In this document: in pieces, positions 12,701 through 21,700 of the stretch | Layout of the letters: each line of letters opens with the position of its first letter | How positions within the stretch are numbered: the stretch's first letter is position 1 | NCBI GenBank assembly: GCA_949752745.1 | Contig: OX457031.1 | Span: forward strand, 41,265,502-41,329,501 | Direction: 5' to 3' | Length of the DNA stretch: 64,000 nt | DNA from: Protula sp. h YS-2021 | Taxonomy: Eukaryota > Annelida > Polychaeta > Sabellida > Serpulidae | Translations under genes and position numbers: made by a program | The notes under the pieces: model-generated | What the model saw: the letters and a program-made list of their open reading frames with translations, nothing else | The model's database searches: none | Told to the model about the DNA's origin: nothing

Positions 12701-15700
12701 TAGTTGTTGACGTCGTTGACGTTGTAGTCGGTTCTGTTGTAGTTGAGGTAGTTGATGTTGTTGTTGGCTCGGTAGTGGTTGAAGTCGTTGTTGTTTCGGT
12801 TGTAGATGACGTTGTGGATGTTGTTGTGGGCTCCGTTGTTGTTGAAGTCGTCGATGTGGTTGTAGGTTCAGTAGTAGTTGACGTCGTCGTGGTTGTTGTA
12901 GGCTCGGTAGTTGTTGACGTCGTTGACGTTGTAGTCGGTTCTGTTGTGGTTGAGGTAGTTGATGTTGTTGTTGGCTCGGTAGTGGTTGAAGTCGTTGTTG
13001 TTTCGGTTGTAGATGACGTTGTGGATGTTGTTGTGGGCTCCGTTGTTGTTGAAGTCGTCGATGTGGTTGTAGGTTCAGTAGTAGTTGACGTCGTCGTGGT
13101 TGTTGTAGGCTCGGTAGTTGTTGACGTCGTTGACGTTGTAGTCGGTTCTGTTGTGGTTGAGGTAGTTGATGTTGTTGTTGGCTCGGTAGTGGTTGAAGTC
13201 GTTGTTGTTTCGGTTGTAGATGACGTTGTGGATGTTGTTGTGGGCTCCGTTGTTGTTGAAGTCGTCGATGTGGTTGTAGGTTCAGTAGTAGTTGACGTCG
13301 TCGTGGTTGTTGTAGGCTCGGTAGTTGTTGACGTCGTTGACGTTGTAGTCGGTTCTGTTGTAGTTGAGGTAGTTGATGTTGTTGTTGGCTCGGTAGTGGT
13401 TGAAGTCGTTGTTGTTTCGGTTGTAGATGACGTTGTGGATGTTGTTGTGGGCTCCGTTGTTGTTGAAGTCGTCGATGTGGTTGTAGGTTCAGTAGTAGTT
13501 GACGTCGTCGTGGTTGTTGTAGGCTCGGTAGTTGTTGACGTCGTTGACGTTGTAGTCGGTTCTGTTGTAGTTGAGGTAGTTGATGTTGTTGTTGGCTCGG
13601 TAGTGGTTGAAGTCGTTGTTGTTTCGGTTGTAGATGACGTTGTGGATGTTGTTGTGGGCTCCGTTGTTGTTGAAGTCGTCGATGTGGTTGTAGGTTCAGT
13701 AGTAGTTGACGTCGTCGTGGTTGTTGTAGGCTCGGTAGTTGTTGACGTCGTTGACGTTGTAGTCGGTTCTGTTGTGGTTGAGGTAGTTGATGTTGTTGTT
13801 GGCTCGGTAGTGGTTGAAGTCGTTGTTGTTTCGGTTGTAGATGACGTTGTGGATGTTGTTGTGGGCTCCGTTGTTGTTGAAGTCGTCGATGTGGTTGTAG
13901 GTTCAGTAGTAGTTGACGTCGTCGTGGTTGTTGTAGGCTCGGTAGTTGTTGACGTCGTTGACGTTGTAGTCGGTTCTGTTGTGGTTGAGGTAGTTGATGT
14001 TGTTGTTGGCTCGGTAGTGGTTGAAGTCGTTGTTGTTTCGGTTGTAGATGACGTTGTGGATGTTGTTGTGGGCTCCGTTGTTGTTGAAGTCGTCGATGTG
14101 GTTGTAGGTTCAGTAGTAGTTGACGTCGTCGTGGTTGTTGTAGGCTCGGTAGTTGTTGACGTCGTTGACGTTGTAGTCGGTTCTGTTGTGGTTGAGGTAG
14201 TTGATGTTGTTGTTGGCTCGGTAGTGGTTGAAGTCGTTGTTGTTTCGGTTGTAGATGACGTTGTGGATGTTGTTGTGGGCTCCGTTGTTGTTGAAGTCGT
14301 CGATGTGGTTGTAGGTTCAGTAGTAGTTGACGTCGTCGTGGTTGTTGTAGGCTCGGTAGTTGTTGACGTCGTTGACGTTGTAGTCGGTTCTGTTGTGGTT
14401 GAGGTAGTTGATGTTGTTGTTGGCTCGGTAGTGGTTGAAGTCGTTGTTGTTTCGGTTGTAGATGACGTTGTGGATGTTGTTGTGGGCTCCGTTGTTGTTG
14501 AAGTCGTCGATGTGGTTGTAGGTTCAGTAGTAGTTGACGTCGTCGTGGTTGTTGTAGGCTCGGTAGTTGTTGACGTCGTTGACGTTGTAGTCGGTTCTGT
14601 TGTGGTTGAGGTAGTTGATGTTGTTGTTGGCTCGGTAGTGGTTGAAGTCGTTGTTGTTTCGGTTGTAGATGACGTTGTGGATGTTGTTGTGGGCTCCGTT
14701 GTTGTTGAAGTCGTCGATGTGGTTGTAGGTTCAGTAGTAGTTGACGTCGTCGTGGTTGTTGTAGGCTCGGTAGTTGTTGACGTCGTTGACGTTGTAGTCG
14801 GTTCTGTTGTAGTTGAGGTAGTTGATGTTGTTGTTGGCTCGGTAGTGGTTGAAGTCGTTGTTGTTTCGGTTGTAGATGACGTTGTGGATGTTGTTGTGGG
14901 CTCCGTTGTTGTTGAAGTCGTCGATGTGGTTGTAGGTTCAGTAGTAGTTGACGTCGTCGTGGTTGTTGTAGGCTCGGTAGTTGTTGACGTCGTTGACGTT
15001 GTAGTCGGTTCTGTTGTAGTTGAGGTAGTTGATGTTGTTGTTGGCTCGGTAGTGGTTGAAGTCGTTGTTGTTTCGGTTGTAGATGACGTTGTGGATGTTG
15101 TTGTGGGCTCCGTTGTTGTTGAAGTCGTCGATGTGGTTGTAGGTTCAGTAGTAGTTGACGTCGTCGTGGTTGTTGTAGGCTCGGTAGTTGTTGACGTCGT
15201 TGACGTTGTAGTCGGTTCTGTTGTAGTTGAGGTAGTTGATGTTGTTGTTGGCTCGGTAGTGGTTGAAGTCGTTGTTGTTTCGGTTGTAGATGACGTTGTG
15301 GATGTTGTTGTGGGCTCCGTTGTTGTTGAAGTCGTCGATGTGGTTGTAGGTTCAGTAGTAGTTGACGTCGTCGTGGTTGTTGTAGGCTCGGTAGTTGTTG
15401 ACGTCGTTGACGTTGTAGTCGGTTCTGTTGTAGTTGAGGTAGTTGATGTTGTTGTTGGCTCGGTAGTGGTTGAAGTCGTTGTTGTTTCGGTTGTAGATGA
15501 CGTTGTGGATGTTGTTGTGGGCTCCGTTGTTGTTGAAGTCGTCGATGTGGTTGTAGGTTCAGTAGTAGTTGACGTCGTCGTGGTTGTTGTAGGCTCGGTA
15601 GTTGTTGACGTCGTTGACGTTGTAGTCGGTTCTGTTGTAGTTGAGGTAGTTGATGTTGTTGTTGGCTCGGTAGTGGTTGAAGTCGTTGTTGTTTCGGTTG

Positions 15701-18700
15701 TAGATGACGTTGTGGATGTTGTTGTGGGCTCCGTTGTTGTTGAAGTCGTCGATGTGGTTGTAGGTTCAGTAGTAGTTGACGTCGTCGTGGTTGTTGTAGG
15801 CTCGGTAGTTGTTGACGTCGTTGACGTTGTAGTCGGTTCTGTTGTAGTTGAGGTAGTTGATGTTGTTGTTGGCTCGGTAGTGGTTGAAGTCGTTGTTGTT
15901 TCGGTTGTAGATGACGTTGTGGATGTTGTTGTGGGCTCCGTTGTTGTTGAAGTCGTCGATGTGGTTGTAGGTTCAGTAGTAGTTGACGTCGTCGTAGTTG
16001 TTGTAGGCTCGGTAGTTGTTGACGTCGTTGACGTTGTAGTCGGTTCTGTTGTAGTTGAGGTAGTTGATGTTGTTGTTGGCTCGGTAGTGGTTGAAGTCGT
16101 TGTTGTTTCGGTTGTAGATGACGTTGTGGATGTTGTTGTGGGCTCCGTTGTTGTTGAAGTCGTCGATGTGGTTGTAGGTTCAGTAGTAGTTGACGTCGTC
16201 GTGGTTGTTGTAGGCTCGGTAGTTGTTGACGTCGTTGACGTTGTAGTCGGTTCTGTTGTAGTTGAGGTAGTTGATGTTGTTGTTGGCTCGGTAGTGGTTG
16301 AAGTCGTTGTTGTTTCGGTTGTAGATGACGTTGTGGATGTTGCTGTGGGCTCCGTTGTTGTTGAAGTCGTCGATGTGGTTGTAGGTTCAGTAGTAGTTGA
16401 CGTCGTCGTGGTTGTTGTAGGCTCGGTAGTTGTTGACGTCGTTGACGTTGTAGTCGGTTCTGTTGTGGTTGAGGTAGTTGATGTTGTTGTTGGCTCGGTA
16501 GTGGTTGAAGTCGTTGTTGTTTCGGTTGTAGATGACGTTGTGGATGTTGTTGTGGGCTCCGTTGTTGTTGAAGTCGTCGATGTGGTTGTAGGTTCAGTAG
16601 TAGTTGACGTCGTCGTGGTTGTTGTAGGCTCGGTAGTTGTTGACGTCGTTGACGTTGTAGTCGGTTCTGTTGTGGTTGAGGTAGTTGATGTTGTTGTTGG
16701 CTCGGTAGTGGTTGAAGTCGTTGTTGTTTCGGTTGTAGATGACGTTGTGGATGTTGTTGTGGGCTCCGTTGTTGTTGAAGTCGTCGATGTGGTTGTAGGT
16801 TCAGTAGTAGTTGACGTCGTCGTGGTTGTTGTAGGCTCGGTAGTTGTTGACGTCGTTGACGTTGTAGTCGGTTCTGTTGTGGTTGAGGTAGTTGATGTTG
16901 TTGTTGGCTCGGTAGTGGTTGAAGTCGTTGTTGTTTCGGTTGTAGATGACGTTGTGGATGTTGTTGTGGGCTCCGTTGTTGTTGAAGTCGTCGATGTGGT
17001 TGTAGGTTCAGTAGTAGTTGACGTCGTCGTGGTTGTTGTAGGCTCGGTAGTTGTTGACGTCGTTGACGTTGTAGTCGGTTCTGTTGTGGTTGAGGTAGTT
17101 GATGTTGTTGTTGGCTCGGTAGTGGTTGAAGTCGTTGTTGTTTCGGTTGTAGATGACGTTGTGGATGTTGTTGTGGGCTCCGTTGTTGTTGAAGTCGTCG
17201 ATGTGGTTGTAGGTTCAGTAGTAGTTGACGTCGTCGTGGTTGTTGTAGGCTCGGTAGTTGTTGACGTCGTTGACGTTGTAGTCGGTTCTGTTGTGGTTGA
17301 GGTAGTTGATGTTGTTGTTGGCTCGGTAGTGGTTGAAGTCGTTGTTGTTTCGGTTGTAGATGACGTTGTGGATGTTGTTGTGGGCTCCGTTGTTGTTGAA
17401 GTCGTCGATGTGGTTGTAGGTTCAGTAGTAGTTGACGTCGTCGTGGTTGTTGTAGGCTCGGTAGTTGTTGACGTCGTTGACGTTGTAGTCGGTTCTGTTG
17501 TGGTTGAGGTAGTTGATGTTGTTGTTGGCTCGGTAGTGGTTGAAGTCGTTGTTGTTTCGGTTGTAGATGACGTTGTGGATGTTGTTGTGGGCTCCGTTGT
17601 TGTTGAAGTCGTCGATGTGGTTGTAGGTTCAGTAGTAGTTGACGTCGTCGTGGTTGTTGTAGGCTCGGTAGTTGTTGACGTCGTTGACGTTGTAGTCGGT
17701 TCTGTTGTAGTTGAGGTAGTTGATGTTGTTGTTGGCTCGGTAGTGGTTGAAGTCGTTGTTGTTTCGGTTGTAGATGACGTTGTGGATGTTGTTGTGGGCT
17801 CCGTTGTTGTTGAAGTCGTCGATGTGGTTGTAGGTTCAGTAGTAGTTGACGTCGTCGTGGTTGTTGTAGGCTCGGTAGTTGTTGACGTCGTTGACGTTGT
17901 AGTCGGTTCTGTTGTGGTTGAGGTAGTTGATGTTGTTGTTGGCTCGGTAGTGGTTGAAGTCGTTGTTGTTTCGGTTGTAGATGACGTTGTGGATGTTGTT
18001 GTGGGCTCCGTTGTTGTTGAAGTCGTCGATGTGGTTGTAGGTTCAGTAGTAGTTGACGTCGTCGTGGTTGTTGTAGGCTCGGTAGTTGTTGACGTCGTTG
18101 ACGTTGTAGTCGGTTCTGTTGTGGTTGAGGTAGTTGATGTTGTTGTTGGCTCGGTAGTGGTTGAAGTCGTTGTTGTTTCGGTTGTAGATGACGTTGTGGA
18201 TGTTGTTGTGGGCTCCGTTGTTGTTGAAGTCGTCGATGTGGTTGTAGGTTCAGTAGTAGTTGACGTCGTCGTGGTTGTTGTAGGCTCGGTAGTTGTTGAC
18301 GTCGTTGACGTTGTAGTCGGTTCTGTTGTAGTTGAGGTAGTTGATGTTGTTGTTGGCTCGGTAGTGGTTGAAGTCGTTGTTGTTTCGGTTGTAGATGACG
18401 TTGTGGATGTTGTTGTGGGCTCCGTTGTTGTTGAAGTCGTCGATGTGGTTGTAGGTTCAGTAGTAGTTGACGTCGTCGTGGTTGTTGTAGGCTCGGTAGT
18501 TGTTGACGTCGTTGACGTTGTAGTCGGTTCTGTTGTGGTTGAGGTAGTTGATGTTGTTGTTGGCTCGGTAGTGGTTGAAGTCGTTGTTGTTTCGGTTGTA
18601 GATGACGTTGTGGATGTTGTTGTGGGCTCCGTTGTTGTTGAAGTCGTCGATGTGGTTGTAGGTTCAGTAGTAGTTGACGTCGTCGTGGTTGTTGTAGGCT

Positions 18701-21700
18701 CGGTAGTTGTTGACGTCGTTGACGTTGTAGTCGGTTCTGTTGTAGTTGAGGTAGTTGATGTTGTTGTTGGCTCGGTAGTGGTTGAAGTCGTTGTTGTTTC
18801 GGTTGTAGATGACGTTGTGGATGTTGTTGTGGGCTCCGTTGTTGTTGAAGTCGTCGATGTGGTTGTAGGTTCAGTAGTAGTTGACGTCGTCGTGGTTGTT
18901 GTAGGCTCGGTAGTTGTTGACGTCGTTGACGTTGTAGTCGGTTCTGTTGTGGTTGAGGTAGTTGATGTTGTTGTTGGCTCGGTAGTGGTTGAAGTCGTTG
19001 TTGTTTCGGTTGTAGATGACGTTGTGGATGTTGTTGTGGGCTCCGTTGTTGTTGAAGTCGTCGATGTGGTTGTAGTTTCAGTAGTAGTTGACGTCGTCGT
19101 GGTTGTTGTAGGCTCGGTAGTTGTTGACGTCGTTGACGTTGTAGTCGGTTCTGTTGTGGTTGAGGTAGTTGATGTTGTTGTTGGCTCGGTAGTGGTTGAA
19201 GTCGTTGTTGTTTCGGTTGTAGATGACGTTGTGGATGTTGTTGTGGGCTCCGTTGTTGTTGAAGTCGTCGATGTGGTTGTAGGTTCAGTAGTAGTTGACG
19301 TCGTCGTGGTTGTTGTAGGCTCGGTAGTTGTTGACGTCGTTGACGTTGTAGTCGGTTCTGTTGTGGTTGAGGTAGTTGATGTTGTTGTTGGCTCGGTAGT
19401 GGTTGAAGTCGTTGTTGTTTCGGTTGTAGATGACGTTGTGGATGTTGTTGTGGGCTCCGTTGTTGTTGAAGTCGTCGATGTGGTTGTAGGTTCAGTAGTA
19501 GTTGACGTCGTCGTGGTTGTTGTAGGCTCGGTAGTTGTTGACGTCGTTGACGTTGTAGTCGGTTCTGTTGTGGTTGAGGTAGTTGATGTTGTTGTTGGCT
19601 CGGTAGTGGTTGAAGTCGTTGTTGTTTCGGTTGTAGATGACGTTGTGGATGTTGTTGTGGGCTCCGTTGTTGTTGAAGTCGTCGATGTGGTTGTAGGTTC
19701 AGTAGTAGTTGACGTCGTCGTGGTTGTTGTAGGCTCGGTAGTTGTTGACGTCGTTGACGTTGTAGTCGGTTCTGTTGTAGTTGAGGTAGTTGATGTTGTT
19801 GTTGGCTCGGTAGTGGTTGAAGTCGTTGTTGTTTCGGTTGTAGATGACGTTGTGGATGTTGTTGTGGGCTCCGTTGTTGTTGAAGTCGTCGATGTGGTTG
19901 TAGGTTCAGTAGTAGTTGACGTTGTCGTGGTTGTTGTAGGCTCGGTAGTTGTTGACGTCGTTGACGTTGTAGTCGGTTCTGTTGTAGTTGAGGTAGTTGA
20001 TGTTGTTGTTGGCTCGGTAGTGGTTGAAGTCGTTGTTGTTTCGGTTGTAGATGACGTTGTGGATGTTGTTGTGGGCTCCGTTGTTGTTGAAGTCGTCGAT
20101 GTGGTTGTAGGTTCAGTAGTAGTTGACGTCGTCGTGGTTGTTGTAGGCTCGGTAGTTGTTGACGTCGTTGACGTTGTAGTCGGTTCTGTTGTAGTTGAGG
20201 TAGTTGATGTTGTTGTTGGCTCGGTAGTGGTTGAAGTCGTTGTTGTTTCGGTTGTAGATGACGTTGTGGATGTTGTTGTGGGCTCCGTTGTTGTTGAAGT
20301 CGTCGATGTGGTTGTAGGTTCAGTAGTAGTTGACGTCGTCGTGGTTGTTGTAGGCTCGGTAGTTGTTGACGTCGTTGACGTTGTAGTCGGTTCTGTTGTA
20401 GTTGAGGTAGTTGATGTTGTTGTTGGCTCGGTAGTGGTTGAAGTCGTTGTTGTTTCGGTTGTAGATGACGTTGTGGATGTTGTTGTGGGCTCCGTTGTTG
20501 TTGAAGTCGTCGATGTGGTTGTAGGTTCAGTAGTAGTTGACGTCGTCGTGGTTGTTGTAGGCTCGGTAGTTGTTGACGTCGTTGACGTTGTAGTCGGTTC
20601 TGTTGTAGCTGAGGTAGTTGATGTTGTTGTTGGCTCGGTAGTGGTTGAAGTCGTTGTTGTTTCGGTTGTAGATGACGCTGTGGATGTTGTTGTGGGCTCC
20701 GTTGTTGTTGAAGTCGTCGATGTGGTTGTAGGTTCAGTAGTAGTTGACGTCGTCGTGGTTGTTGTAGGCTCGGTAGTTGTTGACGTCGTTGACGTTGTAG
20801 TCGGTTCTGTTGTACTTGAGGTAGTTGATGTTGTTGTTGGCTCGGTAGTGGTTGAAGTCGTTGTTGTTTCGGTTGTAGATGACGTTGTGGATGTTGTTGT
20901 GGGCTCCGTTGTTGTTGAAGTCGTCGATGTGGTTGTAGGTTCAGTAGTAGTTGACGTCGTCGTGGTTGTTGTAGGCTCGGTAGTTGTTGACGTCGTTGAC
21001 GTTGTAGTCGGTTCTGTTGTAGTTGAGGTAGTTGATGTTGTTGTTGGCTCGGTAGTGGTTGAAGTCGTTGTTGTTTCGGTTGTAGATGACGTTGTGGATG
21101 TTGTTGTGGGCTCCGTTGTTGTTGAAGTCGTCGATGTGGTTGTAGGTTCAGTAGTAGTTGACGTCGTCGTGGTTGTTGTAGGCTCGGTAGTTGTTGACGT
21201 CGTTGACGTTGTAGTCGGTTCTGTTGTAGTTGAGGTAGTTGATGTTGTTGTTGGCTCGGTAGTGGTTGAAGTCGTTGTTGTTTCGGTTGTAGATGACGTT
21301 GTGGATGTTGTTGTGGGCTCCGTTGTTGTTGAAGTCGTCGATGTGGTTGTAGGTTCAGTAGTAGTTGACGTCGTCGTGGTTGTTGTAGGCTCGGTAGTTG
21401 TTGACGTCGTTGACGTTGTAGTCGGTTCTGTTGTAGCTGAGGTAGTTGATGTTGTTGTTGGCTCGGTAGTGGTTGAAGTCGTTGTTGTTTCGGTTGTAGA
21501 TGACGCTGTGGATGTTGTTGTGGGCTCCGTTGTTGTTGAAGTCGTCGATGTGGTTGTAGGTTCAGTAGTAGTTGACGTCGTCGTGGTTGTTGTAGGCTCG
21601 GTAGTTGTTGACGTCGTTGACGTTGTAGTCGGTTCTGTTGTACTTGAGGTAGTTGATGTTGTTGTTGGCTCGGTAGTGGTTGAAGTCGTTGTTGTTTCGG

